NCBI GenBank assembly: GCA_017462385.1
Contig: JAFTRE010000010.1
Location: forward strand, 1-64,000
Source: Clostridia bacterium
GTDB taxonomy: Bacteria > Bacillota > Clostridia > Oscillospirales > CAG-272
Reading direction: 5' to 3'
DNA: 64,000 bases
Of the stretch, positions 1 to 8,923 are shown one piece after another (the stretch's first letter is position 1; every line of letters begins with the position of its first letter). Both the position numbers and the translations under genes were made by a program. The notes under the pieces were generated by a model that was given only the letters and a program-made list of their open reading frames with translations, was not told where the DNA came from and ran no database searches.

Positions 1-147
1 AAATTCGCGGCGAATACGTGAACTATGGCTTTTAATAGACTTCACATTCACAGCGCTTTGGCTTTATGTTTTCTTCACCTTTGAATTTTCCGCAGGAAAA
101 TTCGCGGCGAATACGTGAACTGAGGCTTTTAATAGACTTCACATTCG
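1..147. repeat. Direct repeat, two 50-nt copies
   Basis: Positions 1-50 and 98-147 are the same 50-nt sequence with three mismatches (two at repeat positions 25-26 and one at position 50). The period is 97 nt. The copies lie just downstream of the stop of the SDR gene and the first copy touches the window edge, so more copies may lie to the left. No ORF spans them. The function is unknown. Confidence 0.85.
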
Positions 148-150
148 CCT

Positions 151-981
151 TTAGACCCCGCTATACGCCGAAAATCCGCCGTCAACGGGGATGACCGTGC
201 CCGTGACAAAGCCGCTGGCTCCGTCATCGGCAAGCCACAGCAAGGTGCCGATAAGATCATCTATCTCACCGAACTTTTTCATGGGAGTTGCCGCCAGTAT
301 TTTACCCGTACGCGGTGTCGGCGTGCCGTCCTCATTGAACAATAGCGCGCGGTTTTGATTTGTCACAAAAAATCCGGGCGCGATAGCATTCGCGCGTATG
401 TGACACGGCGCGAAATGCACCGCCAACCACTCGGTAAAGTTGGAAATACCCGCTTTCGCCGCCGAATAGGCGGGAATCTTGGTCAACGGACGGAATGCGT
501 TCATGGACGAAATATTGATGATATTGCCGCCCGTCTCTATCATATCCGCAGCAAAAACCTGCGTCACAAGAAACGCCGAGGTGATATTGAGATCGAAAAC
601 GAACTTAAATCCGCTCTCGTCCAGCGCGAAAAAGTCCTTGACACCCGAAAGCTCGGGAGTCATAGTCTCGTTGTCACACGTTGCACGGGGATTGTTGCCG
701 CCCGCACCGTTGATAAGTATGTCCGCCTTGCCCCACTTGGCATTTACAACACTGTGCGCCGCCTTGATGCTGTCCTTGTCGAGACAGTTACAAACGATGG
801 GAAGCGCCCGCTCGCCTATCTCGTCGGCAACAGCGTGCACCGCCGCCTCGTTAATATCAAGCAACGCCACGCGGGCTCCGCATTCAGCAAGCGCCTTTGC
901 AAACGCACTGCATATAACACCGCCCGCACCTGTTATGACGGCGACCTTGTCGCCAAGATCTATTTTGAAAGGTATTTTCAT
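151..981 (-). CDS. SDR-family oxidoreductase, likely D-fructuronate reductase (D-mannonate oxidoreductase)
   Basis: A 276-residue classical short-chain dehydrogenase. The nucleotide-binding motif TGAGGVICSAFA sits at residues 17-28, NGAGG follows near residue 91, and the catalytic Ser with YSAAK is near residues 158-176. SDR enzymes of this subfamily, found beside UxuA in Gram-positive bacteria, interconvert D-fructuronate and D-mannonate with NAD(P)H in the cytosol. The gene is last in the uronate operon, one base after uxuA, with GGAGA upstream of its ATG. The reductase role is inferred from context, because SDR sequence alone does not fix substrate. A related sugar-acid dehydrogenase is the alternative. 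Confidence 0.8.
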   Translation of the reverse strand: MKIPFKIDLGDKVAVITGAGGVICSAFAKALAECGARVALLDINEAAVHAVADEIGERALPIVCNCLDKDSIKAAHSVVNAKWGKADILINGAGGNNPRATCDNETMTPELSGVKDFFALDESGFKFVFDLNITSAFLVTQVFAADMIETGGNIINISSMNAFRPLTKIPAYSAAKAGISNFTEWLAVHFAPCHIRANAIAPGFFVTNQNRALLFNEDGTPTPRTGKILAATPMKKFGEIDDLIGTLLWLADDGASGFVTGTVIPVDGGFSAYSGV

Positions 982-982
982 T

Positions 983-2017
983 TTATTTTATCTCCTTTTC
1001 CGCCGCTTCAAATAATCCGTTTAGATACGCCGCGCCGAGCGCTCTATCATAAAGTCCGTAGCCCGGCTTGCCATCCTCGCCCCAAATATTTCGACCGTGA
1101 TCTGGGCGAACATAGCCGTCAAAGCCGCCCTTGACCAGCGCGCGGACAACTCCGTAAATATCAAGGTCGCCCGAGGCCGTCAGGTGTCCCGCCTCACAAA
1201 AGTCGTGCTCGCCCGACAGCTTCAGCTGACGGATGTGGGCAAAGAAAATGCGGTCTGCATACTTTTGTGCCATCGCGACAAGGTCATTCTGCCTCCCGGC
1301 GCCAAGCGAACCCGTGCAGAATGTCACGCCATTGTGCGGATTCGGCACGGCGCTAAACATTTTATCATAGCTACCTGCCCCCGTGATAATGCGGGGCAGA
1401 CCAAACATATCCCACGGCGGGTCGTCGGGGTGTATCGCCATGTTGATGCCCGTCTCATCGCAAGCGGGCATAATACCGTTTAAAAAGTAGACAAGATTAT
1501 CAAACAGCCGCTCGTGCGTCATGCCCTCGTATGCATCCAACAAGTCGCCGAGTTGCTCGGGAGTGTAGCTTTCATCCCAGCCCGGCAAATGGAGATTTTT
1601 TCTGTCCAGCTTCATAAGCTGCTCGTGATCGTAGGACAGCGAATTCGAGCCATCCGAAGCCACCGTGCACAGGTTTGTTCTCAACCAATCAAAAACGGGC
1701 ATGAAATTGTAGCATATGCACTTGACTCCGTGCTTGCCGAGATTGCGAATGGTCTGTGCGTAGTTGGCGATAAGACGGTCGCGAGACGGGCGCCCCAGCT
1801 TGATGTCCTCATGCACGGGCACCGATTCTATAACCTCCATACCAAGCCCCGCGCCGTCACACAGGTCTTTGAGTCGGGCTATTTTGTCCTCGCCCCAGAC
1901 CTCGCCGACAGGCTCGTCATATACCGCCGTAACAACGCCCGACATATTGGGTATCTGCTTTATATACTGCAATGGGATGACATCTGTCTCACCATACCAG
2001 CGAAAAGTCATTTTCAT
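983..2017 (-). CDS. uxuA: Mannonate dehydratase
   Basis: A 344-residue UxuA-family TIM-barrel protein that dehydrates D-mannonate to 2-keto-3-deoxy-D-gluconate, the third step of glucuronate breakdown. The family-typical N-terminus MKMTFRWYGETDVIPL and the motifs NFMPVFDW, MAIHPDDPP, FCTGSLGAG and FAHIRQ are present. The His, Cys and Asp residues there fit the Mn/Fe site of the family. Length is normal (about 340-390 residues). Its ATG overlaps the uxaC stop as ATGA, so the two are translationally coupled. No kdgK or kdgA for the next steps is in this window. Confidence 0.95.
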   Translation of the reverse strand: MKMTFRWYGETDVIPLQYIKQIPNMSGVVTAVYDEPVGEVWGEDKIARLKDLCDGAGLGMEVIESVPVHEDIKLGRPSRDRLIANYAQTIRNLGKHGVKCICYNFMPVFDWLRTNLCTVASDGSNSLSYDHEQLMKLDRKNLHLPGWDESYTPEQLGDLLDAYEGMTHERLFDNLVYFLNGIMPACDETGINMAIHPDDPPWDMFGLPRIITGAGSYDKMFSAVPNPHNGVTFCTGSLGAGRQNDLVAMAQKYADRIFFAHIRQLKLSGEHDFCEAGHLTASGDLDIYGVVRALVKGGFDGYVRPDHGRNIWGEDGKPGYGLYDRALGAAYLNGLFEAAEKEIK

Positions 2018-3348
2018 AATTTTATAAGCTCCTTTGCATTATTATAGCAAATATCCCGCATCAGCCCGCAAGCCGCAGCAGAGTCGTATTCCCCCCGCTC
2101 GACATAGCCGCCGACCACGTCTGCAAGTATGCGGCGGAAGAAATCAAAGCGGGCGTAGCTTGAAAAGCTGCGCGAGTCGGTCAGCATGCCCACCGACGTG
2201 CCCAGCACCGAATATTCGGCGATAGTCTCGAGATTGCGGCGTATTCCCAGCATCGTATCGTTAAACCACCACGCCGCGCCCATACGAACACCTCTGAACG
2301 CGCCCGTCACGCAGGCAAGCGATGGTAGTGCGCTGTCATTGAGCGTATACAGCAAAATGTCGGGACGCTCGGCATCGGGGATCGACGCCAAAAAGCTTAT
2401 CAAAGCCTTCGGGTCGGGTGGCGTACTCATAACATCAAAGCCGCTGTCAACACCGATATTCGCGAAGGCCGCAGGGTTAACATTGCGCGTCACGCCGAAG
2501 TGAAGCTGTACCGTCATACCCCGCTTTTTGTATTCCCGCATAAGCGCCGTCAGCAAAAAGCCGAAAAGCGCCTGTCTTTCGCTGTCCGCAAGCTTTTCGC
2601 GGTTTGAATAAAGCACCTCCGCCTGCTCTTTTGTGGCGATAACAGCCGGAAATTGCTCAAAACCGTGGTCCGATATGCGACAGCCGTGTGCAACAAAATA
2701 ATCAAGCCGTTTTGTCAGTGCGGCAAGCAGTCCGTCAAGCGTTGAAGTGTCGCAACACGCGGCCTCACCCAATTTTTTGAGATAGCTCTCGTCAAGGCTC
2801 CACACCTTGTCGGGGCGAAAGGTCGGCGCAACGGTCGTTTTGCCGTACTTTCCGTGACAGCCCAAATCATCAATTGGATCGTCCGTCGTAGCTATATACT
2901 CCACTCCGAACTTCTCCAGCAGTCCCCACACCGACATATCGGCAAGCTTCGCACTCGCCTCGGCATATATCAGCTCGGCAGTATCGCCGCAAAGCGGCTT
3001 TGTAATGCCGAAAATTTGCGACAGCTCCATGTGCGTCCAATAGTACAGCGGATTACCGCAAAGCTTCGGAACTATCTCTGCGTATTTCAAGAACTTATCG
3101 TGAAAGCTCGCGTCTCCCGTGATATATTTTTCGTCGACGCCGCAAAGCCGCATGGCGCGCCATTTGTAGTGGTCGCCCGCCAGCCAAAACGCGCCTATGT
3201 CCTCAAACCGGGCATTGTCGGCTATCATGCGCGGGTCAAGATGGCAATGGTAATCTATTATCGGCAGATCTTTTACGTCCCCATAAAGCTCGCGTGCCGC
3301 GCGGCTGCCAACCAGCAAATTCTGATCAAAAAATCGCTTTTCCGTCAT
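2014..3348 (-). CDS. uxaC: Glucuronate isomerase
   Basis: A 444-residue uronate isomerase of the amidohydrolase-like superfamily, converting D-glucuronate to D-fructuronate (and galacturonate to tagaturonate). The metal-binding motif DYHCHLDP is near residue 35, with WTHMEL, TTDDP, HFGV and LTDSRSF further on, as in UxaC. I place the start at the ATG at 3348. This overlaps the TGA of the upstream gene as ATGA, whereas the upstream GTG at 3360 would sit directly on the Shine-Dalgarno sequence. Full length for the family (about 465). Confidence 0.95.
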   Translation of the reverse strand: MTEKRFFDQNLLVGSRAARELYGDVKDLPIIDYHCHLDPRMIADNARFEDIGAFWLAGDHYKWRAMRLCGVDEKYITGDASFHDKFLKYAEIVPKLCGNPLYYWTHMELSQIFGITKPLCGDTAELIYAEASAKLADMSVWGLLEKFGVEYIATTDDPIDDLGCHGKYGKTTVAPTFRPDKVWSLDESYLKKLGEAACCDTSTLDGLLAALTKRLDYFVAHGCRISDHGFEQFPAVIATKEQAEVLYSNREKLADSERQALFGFLLTALMREYKKRGMTVQLHFGVTRNVNPAAFANIGVDSGFDVMSTPPDPKALISFLASIPDAERPDILLYTLNDSALPSLACVTGAFRGVRMGAAWWFNDTMLGIRRNLETIAEYSVLGTSVGMLTDSRSFSSYARFDFFRRILADVVGGYVERGEYDSAAACGLMRDICYNNAKELIKL

Positions 3349-4307
3349 ACCCTTACCCACTCTCCGCCGCTTCGGTAAGCGGCAAGTATCAGCTTGACCA
3401 CCTTTGCGCCCTCCGCGCCGTCAATGGCGAATTTTCTCCCCGTAGCGACACAGTCATAATAATCGGCGAGCAGTGCCTCATGACCGCTCCCGTAGCATTC
3501 CTTGCCCCATGCGTGGCGGCTGTCCTTGTAAGACTCAAATTTATCGCCGATAACGGTATATTTTGGCATTATTTTTATCCATTTATCCTCGGCGCGCAGA
3601 GTTATCTCAACAGGGCAATCGCGCGCAGTCCCAATGGTAGCGTAAAAATTAAAATTTCCGCCGCCCGAACACAAAATACTTGCCGTATCCTCAACCTCGA
3701 TGTCTTGCTTTAGCGTCAGATTTGAAACGGTCGCCGCCAAATTTTCGGGCATACCGCAAAACCACTGCATGAGGTCAAGCGTGTGAAGCGCCTGATTGAT
3801 AAGCACTCCACCGCCCTCGGTATCCCACTTACCGCGCCAGTCTCCCGACGCATAATAGCTTGCATCGCGATGCCACGACACCTGCCCGATGCCCACCTCG
3901 ACCGTCTTGCCCTCAAGATACGACTTAACGGCGAGATTGGAACCGTTATATCGGTTTTGCAAACAAACGCCGAGCTGTGCCGTTGAGTTTTTCTCGGCTT
4001 CAAGTATGCGCCCGATATCGCTCTCGCGGATACAAAGCGGCTTTTCGCACAGCACGTTTATTCCCCGCCCCAACGCCTCAATAACCATATCGGCGTGCAA
4101 ATAGTGCGGCGTGCAGATATGTACCACGTCGGGGTGCACCTCGTCCAGCATTTTTTTGTAATCTGTATAGTGTCTTACGTCGGGACAAAGTCCGAACACC
4201 CGCTCGTCGATATCGCAGACCGCTTCAAGTGTCGCATGTTGAGGTATAATTTTGGCATGCAGCTTGCCGATCACACCAAAGCCTATTATTGCAGCTCTCA
4301 TACTCAT
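3345..4307 (-). CDS. Gfo/Idh/MocA-family oxidoreductase
   Basis: A 320-residue NAD(P)-dependent sugar or cyclitol dehydrogenase-like protein. The Rossmann motif GFGVIGKLHA is at the N-terminus, followed by the family motif CEKPLC near residue 92 and the domain-two GGGVLINQALHTLDLMQWF near residues 165-185. The His and Asp there are in the usual catalytic positions. It starts as ATGA overlapping the stop of the preceding gene. Shorter than its upstream neighbour and clearly a paralogue rather than a duplicate. Substrate unknown; operon context suggests a uronic acid, uronoside or derivative. Confidence 0.85.
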   Translation of the reverse strand: MSMRAAIIGFGVIGKLHAKIIPQHATLEAVCDIDERVFGLCPDVRHYTDYKKMLDEVHPDVVHICTPHYLHADMVIEALGRGINVLCEKPLCIRESDIGRILEAEKNSTAQLGVCLQNRYNGSNLAVKSYLEGKTVEVGIGQVSWHRDASYYASGDWRGKWDTEGGGVLINQALHTLDLMQWFCGMPENLAATVSNLTLKQDIEVEDTASILCSGGGNFNFYATIGTARDCPVEITLRAEDKWIKIMPKYTVIGDKFESYKDSRHAWGKECYGSGHEALLADYYDCVATGRKFAIDGAEGAKVVKLILAAYRSGGEWVRV

Positions 4308-5488
4308 TTTACCTTGCTTTCAAAAGTCCCCGCCGTGTCGGCTACGGCATTGTCGTCAACCTCTTTATATCTTGAAACGGCGCGATGCTCATTCAGCTCG
4401 CGCAAATATCTGTCCTCGTCAATGGGGAGCGTGACCGTCTCGCCATTGTTCCAGCCCGAAAGCTCGATGGCGTTCATAAGCTCGACGCCCGCGATACCCT
4501 CTCGGCCGTCAACGAATAGCGGCTCGCGACCGAGAAGCGCGGCGGTGAAATTGTTGATGATTCCCGCGTGCTGAGGATTTTGACCGTCTGTCTCGACCTC
4601 GATAACCTCTTTCGGTGGCTTTTTAAAGCCTTCCTTGCTGGTCTTGGACCAGACAGCACTGTCCTCACCATTTTTGTACCAGGTCAGCTTGCCGCCCTCG
4701 CAGATCAGCTTGCCGCCCGTACCCGATATCTCAAATCTGTTGGTGCCGGGGGCTTCGCCCGTGGTCGTGATAAACACACCCGTCGCTCCGTTTTTGTAGC
4801 GGAAGTAAGCCGTGACCTCGTCCTCAACCTCGATATCGTGCCATTTTCCGTACTGGCAAAAACCGTTGACCGCGACAGGCATCTCACCCACCACCCACTG
4901 TACCAGGTCTATCTGGTGCGGACACTGGTTGATAAGCACGCCGCCGCCCTCACCTTGCCAGGTCGCACGCCAGCTTCCGCTGTCGTAATAATGCTGTGTT
5001 CGATACCAGTCGGTGATTATCCATGTAACGCGCTGAAGCTCGCCGATACCGCCCTCGCGCACGATGTCGCGCATTTTGCGGTAAAGGCAATTGGTGCGCT
5101 GATTAAACATCATGGCAAACATGGAGTCAGATTTCTCCGCCGCGGCGTTCATCTCGCGGACCTGCTTTGTATACACACCCGCCGGCTTTTCGCAAATGAC
5201 ATTGATGCCCCGCTTCAGGCACTCCATGACCATTTCGGGGTGCTGATAGTGCGGAACCTCAATGAGCACCGCGTCACACAGCCCGCTGTCCAGCATTTCG
5301 CGGTAATCCGTAAAATATTTTGCCTCGGTGTTGGATGTCTTTGCCTTTATATTTTCGATCTTGGCGGGATTTATATCGCACATGGCGGTTACAATGGCGT
5401 CGGTCGCCTTGCCTGCGTCAAAAATTTTAATCGCGTAATTTGTGCCCTGATTTCCAAGACCTATAATACCGTATCTTACATTTTCCAT
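4304..5488 (-). CDS. Gfo/Idh/MocA-family oxidoreductase
   Basis: A 394-residue paralogue of the next gene. It has GIIGLGNQG at the N-terminus, EVPHYQHPEM, the CEKPAG motif, and GGGVLINQCPHQIDLVQWV. The start at 5488 is preceded by GAGGGG at the right distance; the longer reading frame from 5515 lacks such a site. Enzymes of this group oxidise or epimerise sugars and sugar acids using bound NAD(P). Two of them in one uronate operon suggest oxidation/reduction of a modified uronide before UxaC, but the substrate is not visible in the sequence. Confidence 0.85.
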   Translation of the reverse strand: MENVRYGIIGLGNQGTNYAIKIFDAGKATDAIVTAMCDINPAKIENIKAKTSNTEAKYFTDYREMLDSGLCDAVLIEVPHYQHPEMVMECLKRGINVICEKPAGVYTKQVREMNAAAEKSDSMFAMMFNQRTNCLYRKMRDIVREGGIGELQRVTWIITDWYRTQHYYDSGSWRATWQGEGGGVLINQCPHQIDLVQWVVGEMPVAVNGFCQYGKWHDIEVEDEVTAYFRYKNGATGVFITTTGEAPGTNRFEISGTGGKLICEGGKLTWYKNGEDSAVWSKTSKEGFKKPPKEVIEVETDGQNPQHAGIINNFTAALLGREPLFVDGREGIAGVELMNAIELSGWNNGETVTLPIDEDRYLRELNEHRAVSRYKEVDDNAVADTAGTFESKVK

Positions 5489-5498
5489 CGTGAACCCC

Positions 5499-6272
5499 TC
5501 AGTTGAAATTAGCATTCAAATAGCGTATACTGCGCTCGACCTGCTCCATCGGGTCGGGCAATTTTGCGGCGTTATCCTGTTCGACGAGGTAATATTTGCA
5601 CCCAGCCGCCGCGGCGTGCTTCATAACCTTGCCGAAATCAATGTTTCCGTCACCGACGGGCGCAAAACGCGGTTCGAAATTCGGCTTGTCACCCTCTTTG
5701 TACGCAATCATGTAGTCCTTTAAATGCACGCACTCTATCCTACCAGCCGCGCGGTCGATGACGTCGCAAATGTCGACACCGCCGTATTGCAACCAATATG
5801 TGTCGAGCGTAAAATTAATGTGCGGTGCGTTTTTCAAAATATAGTCCCACACCGTCTCGCCATTGTGACGATAAAACTCAAAATGATGATGGTGATAAAA
5901 GAACTTAAACCCTTTCTCCTCCATGCGCGCACCCGCCTCATCAAGCGCGGCGACAGTTTCAAAGCAGCGCGCCTTGTCGTAAATAACGTCCTTGGGCATG
6001 CTGCCAAGCCCTATGTATTTACAACCGAAGCTTGCGTGCTCCTGCATAAGCGCATCGGTGTCATTCAGTATGCGATCCATGGGAACGTGCGTCAGCACCA
6101 CGTCAAGTCCCGACGCCGCAGAAACACGCGCGACCATGCCTGCATCAAGCGGCGCGCCCGAAAACTGCATATATGAGTAGCCCATTTGCTTCAACTGCTT
6201 TGCCGCAGTGAGAAAATTTTCTTCCGTGTCAAGATAATTTCTGATGGAATACAGGTTCAATCCAAACTTCAT
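5499..6272 (-). CDS. Sugar phosphate isomerase/epimerase-like TIM-barrel protein
   Basis: A 257-residue xylose-isomerase-like TIM barrel (AP endonuclease family 2 fold). The motifs FYHHHHFEF, LDTYWLQYGG, CVHLKDY and PVGDGNIDF carry the His, Asp and Glu metal ligands expected of the family. Its ATG overlaps the stop of the upstream gene (ATGA). Relatives include hydroxypyruvate isomerase, 3-dehydroshikimate dehydratase and inosose dehydratase, so the family alone does not give the reaction. Placement in the operon suggests isomerisation of a sugar acid or keto-sugar intermediate. Confidence 0.8.
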   Translation of the reverse strand: MKFGLNLYSIRNYLDTEENFLTAAKQLKQMGYSYMQFSGAPLDAGMVARVSAASGLDVVLTHVPMDRILNDTDALMQEHASFGCKYIGLGSMPKDVIYDKARCFETVAALDEAGARMEEKGFKFFYHHHHFEFYRHNGETVWDYILKNAPHINFTLDTYWLQYGGVDICDVIDRAAGRIECVHLKDYMIAYKEGDKPNFEPRFAPVGDGNIDFGKVMKHAAAAGCKYYLVEQDNAAKLPDPMEQVERSIRYLNANFN

Positions 6273-7120
6273 TTTTTCACATATCCTCCGTTTTTCTCGG
6301 TATAACCGTTATCTGTCAGTATTTTTTTGAGTGCCGACACCGCCGCGTCAAACGCCTCGCCGTTGGTGCGGAAGTGATGGCGGTGATGCATTTTTTCACC
6401 GTCGAATTTTTCATAACCACCGAAAATTTTAAGGTGCGGCTCCAGCGTCAGCACCGTATCGCGGTCTATCATGCGCACAAGCTCAGATATATTTCCGTCG
6501 CCCTCGCCTGCGGGCACCAGCTCGCCTGTCCGGAACACCACGTCCTTGATGTGAAAATAGTCACTGATACCGTGAAGGGTGGGCAGTGTCCTGCTCGGCA
6601 GCTCACCCACCTGCAAAAAGTTTGCGGGGTCGTAAACAAAGCGCAGTCCCGACACGTTTGCCGCGAGATCAAGCACACGCTCCGCCGTGTCACCGTATAT
6701 CTTTTTTTCGTTTTCGTGGCAGAGGTGAATTCCGTACTCCCCCGCCACCTCTGCCATGCGGCAGAGATACTCCAGCACGCGTGCCCGCTCGCCGTATGCA
6801 TTATAAAAGCTGAACATACGGATGCGCTCCGTTCCGAGCACTCTCGCCAGCTCGCACATATGCTTGACGGAGTCAAGATAGCCGTCAAAGTCTATCGAAA
6901 TATCCACCTTGCCCATTGGCGAGCCGAGCGCAGACAAACCTATACCGCTGTCCTCTAAGCGTGCGGAGATGTCCTTTGCCTCGGATACCGTCAGCTCACT
7001 GACGTTTTTGTCACCAACCGAGCGCAGCTCGGTAAGTGATATATTATTGCGGACGAGCGCGGATATCTGTACGGACAGCTCCTTGCCCGCTTCGTCCGAA
7101 AATGCACTGAGTCTTATCAA
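6269..7120 (-). CDS. Sugar phosphate isomerase/epimerase-like TIM-barrel protein, TTG start
   Basis: First gene of the uronate operon. The open frame extends upstream to 7255, but the extension translates an AT-rich leader that overlaps the divergent promoter region. GGAGGAG lies seven bases before a TTG at 7120, giving a 283-residue protein that begins at the conserved IRLSAFSDEAG strand. Motifs include LCHENEKKIYGD, FVYDPANFLQVGE, YFHIKD, PAGEGDGNI and LEPH, all typical of metal-dependent xylose-isomerase-like barrels. Substrate unknown. The unusual start codon may lower expression of the first gene relative to the others. Confidence 0.8.
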   Translation of the reverse strand: MIRLSAFSDEAGKELSVQISALVRNNISLTELRSVGDKNVSELTVSEAKDISARLEDSGIGLSALGSPMGKVDISIDFDGYLDSVKHMCELARVLGTERIRMFSFYNAYGERARVLEYLCRMAEVAGEYGIHLCHENEKKIYGDTAERVLDLAANVSGLRFVYDPANFLQVGELPSRTLPTLHGISDYFHIKDVVFRTGELVPAGEGDGNISELVRMIDRDTVLTLEPHLKIFGGYEKFDGEKMHHRHHFRTNGEAFDAAVSALKKILTDNGYTEKNGGYVKK

Positions 7121-7160
7121 ATCAAAGCTCCTCCATATTAAAATGTATAATATTATATAT

Positions 7161-7166
7161 ATTATA
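7161..7166 (-). promoter_or_regulatory. Possible -10 box of the uronate operon
   Basis: Read on the minus strand, 7161-7166 is TATAAT, about 40 bases upstream of the TTG start. The -35 region (TTTATT at 17-nt spacing) is weak, which would suit a promoter that needs the divergent AraC activator. The 146-base gap between the divergent genes is the only space for shared control. Confidence 0.45.
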
Positions 7167-7210
7167 GCTCTGCCAAAATCGAAAATAAATAGCAGAATAC
7201 GCATTTTATA

Positions 7211-7239
7211 TTGCAAATTCAGCACATATGTGGTACAAT
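7211..7239 (+). promoter_or_regulatory. Sigma-A promoter of the AraC-type regulator
   Basis: TTGCAA at 7211-7216 and TACAAT at 7234-7239, with 17 bases between. The predicted transcription start is about 20 bases before the CGGAGG site of the regulator. Confidence 0.65.
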
Positions 7240-7266
7240 AACGATATATTAGCATCGGAGGTCACC

Positions 7267-8052
7267 ATGCTTGAATTCACCAAGGATTATTCCTTTCACC
7301 ACACCGCCGACACGCCGCGTCGCGATGGCTTTCACCGTCATATGCACAACGGCTACGAGATACTTTATTTTGTGCGCGGCGATGCGGAATATATAATTGA
7401 AGGCTCGGTCTACCGTCTCAAGCCTTACGACCTGCTGTTCATTCACCCTCGCACCTTTCACTATTTAAAGCCGCTGTCCGAAGCGACATATGAGCGCTTC
7501 GTCATACACTTCCCCGCCGACAAGATTCCTCCCTCCTGCCGCGACTTTGCAGAGAGCTCTAAGGAGATATACCGCATTCCGCGCGGCTCGGCAATGGACA
7601 AATTTTTTGAGAGCTGGGCGGCGGTCGAGCCGCAGTTCTCAGAACAGGAATTGCGCGAATTTCTTTACCCGTCGGTAACGGCGGCAATGCTTTACCTGCG
7701 CCATTTGCCTAGCGAGGAGGTAGTCGAGCCGATAAGAGAAAACCCGGCGCTCGAAAATATTCTCCGTTATATAGACGAGCACCCCGAGCGGAGGACGACC
7801 GCAGCAGAGCTGTCGGCAAAATTTTACGTCAGCACCTCTTGGATCGTTCACACCTTTCGCCGTACGCTGGGGCTCAGCCTTATGCAGTACATCGAAAAAA
7901 AGCGCATACTTTACGCCGAGTCCCGTATTCGCGATGGACTTTGCCCCACCGACGCGGCAAAGCTTTGCAACTACGAAAACTACTCCACCTTTTACCGCCA
8001 ATATAAAAAAGTCCTCGGCCACGCGCCGGGGGAAGATGTAAAAAAGAGCTGA
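7267..8052 (+). CDS. AraC-family transcriptional regulator
   Basis: A 261-residue regulator with an N-terminal cupin-like sugar-sensing domain (HRHMHNGYEILYFVRGDAEY near residues 19-38) and a C-terminal double helix-turn-helix from about residue 165 (AELSAKFYVSTSWIVHTFRR, then the second helix pair near NYENYSTFYRQYKK). I use the ATG at 7267, eight bases after CGGAGG, instead of the frame opening at 7228 that lies inside the promoter. It is divergent from the uronate operon and is its likely activator, responding to a uronate or an intermediate. Confidence 0.9.
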   Translation: MLEFTKDYSFHHTADTPRRDGFHRHMHNGYEILYFVRGDAEYIIEGSVYRLKPYDLLFIHPRTFHYLKPLSEATYERFVIHFPADKIPPSCRDFAESSKEIYRIPRGSAMDKFFESWAAVEPQFSEQELREFLYPSVTAAMLYLRHLPSEEVVEPIRENPALENILRYIDEHPERRTTAAELSAKFYVSTSWIVHTFRRTLGLSLMQYIEKKRILYAESRIRDGLCPTDAAKLCNYENYSTFYRQYKKVLGHAPGEDVKKS

Positions 8053-8066
8053 CTGCGTCAGCTCTT
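8042..8066. terminator. Bidirectional rho-independent terminator
   Basis: An AAGAGCTGAC/GTCAGCTCTT stem with a 3-nt loop, A-rich on the left and T-rich on the right. It overlaps the stop of the AraC gene and serves the convergent isomerase gene as well. Confidence 0.8.
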
Positions 8067-8072
8067 TTTATT

Positions 8073-8909
8073 TTAGGCTCCCACGATCTTGTCGCTCATT
8101 ATCTCGCCTATGCGGCGGACAACAGCGGCGGCTTCAGGAAATATTTCCATCGGAAGTGTGCGGAATTTCAACTCAAAGTTAAGCGGATTGCGGTAGCCTA
8201 TCTCGTTCATTGCGCGCATCGCTCCATCCCAATCCGCCTGACCGTAATAGGGAGGTATGTGCTCGTCATCGGTGCCGTAATTGTCGTTGACATGCGTCAT
8301 GGTCAGACGGTGCCCCAGCTTTTTGATCTCGGTATACTGATCCAGTCCCGCGCCGTGAGCATGGCCGAAATCCCAGCAAATCTCAAGTCCGAGCGGATCG
8401 GCAAACTCTATGAGCTCCTCAGCATTTGAAGCATAGCGGTGCATGCCCTTATCGTGCAACGGGTCGCGCATGTTCTCGGTGACCAGCTTGATACCCGCTC
8501 GGTCGGCATAGGGTATGTATATTTGATAATATTCCATATTTTTCTCAAACCAATACTTGCGGTTCTCCTCGGTAGGCTCGGCACGACGGTCACCCAAAGG
8601 ATGAAGAACTGCCCGTTTAAGTCCCAAAATACCCGCCATTTCAATACCGATCAGTATTTTTTCATGCAGATCCTCCGATGCGCGAAAGGGCAAATGTCCC
8701 GAAACCGCAATAAGGCCCGATTCGTCCAGCGCCTGCTTTACCCGACGGGTGTCCTCACGCCAATTTTCACCACCGTAATTGGGAAAATTATCAATGGCAA
8801 AATCAATGGAATCAAATCCGTTGTCCTTTAAAAACTCAATGCCCTCAATTGCGTCCATTTTGCCTCTGGGCGGAAATGATATGGAAAGCGGAAGCGCATG
8901 CTTTTTCAT
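8073..8909 (-). CDS. Sugar phosphate isomerase/epimerase-like TIM-barrel protein
   Basis: A 278-residue xylose-isomerase-like barrel with motifs SFPPRG, VSGHLPF, AVLHPLGDRR, VTENMRDP, ICWDFGHAHG and THVNDNYG, giving the usual Glu/Asp/His metal ligands. The frame opens at 8924, but that first ATG is inside the Shine-Dalgarno GGAGGT, so the start is 8909. It lies 14 bases after the HAD phosphatase and is probably cotranscribed. It is the third such barrel in 9 kb. Reaction unknown. Confidence 0.8.
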   Translation of the reverse strand: MKKHALPLSISFPPRGKMDAIEGIEFLKDNGFDSIDFAIDNFPNYGGENWREDTRRVKQALDESGLIAVSGHLPFRASEDLHEKILIGIEMAGILGLKRAVLHPLGDRRAEPTEENRKYWFEKNMEYYQIYIPYADRAGIKLVTENMRDPLHDKGMHRYASNAEELIEFADPLGLEICWDFGHAHGAGLDQYTEIKKLGHRLTMTHVNDNYGTDDEHIPPYYGQADWDGAMRAMNEIGYRNPLNFELKFRTLPMEIFPEAAAVVRRIGEIMSDKIVGA

Positions 8910-8923
8910 TTTTATTACCTCCA

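Noticed and set aside
1..147. A CRISPR array at the left edge
   Set aside because: Only two 50-base copies with a 47-base gap and mismatches, no short spacer-repeat pattern, and no cas genes. Nothing else in the window resembles a CRISPR array.
7121..7255. N-terminal extension of the first uronate-operon isomerase, suggesting a membrane protein
   Set aside because: The extension is AT-rich intergenic DNA with promoter elements; a GGAGGAG-linked TTG at 7120 gives the family-typical start.
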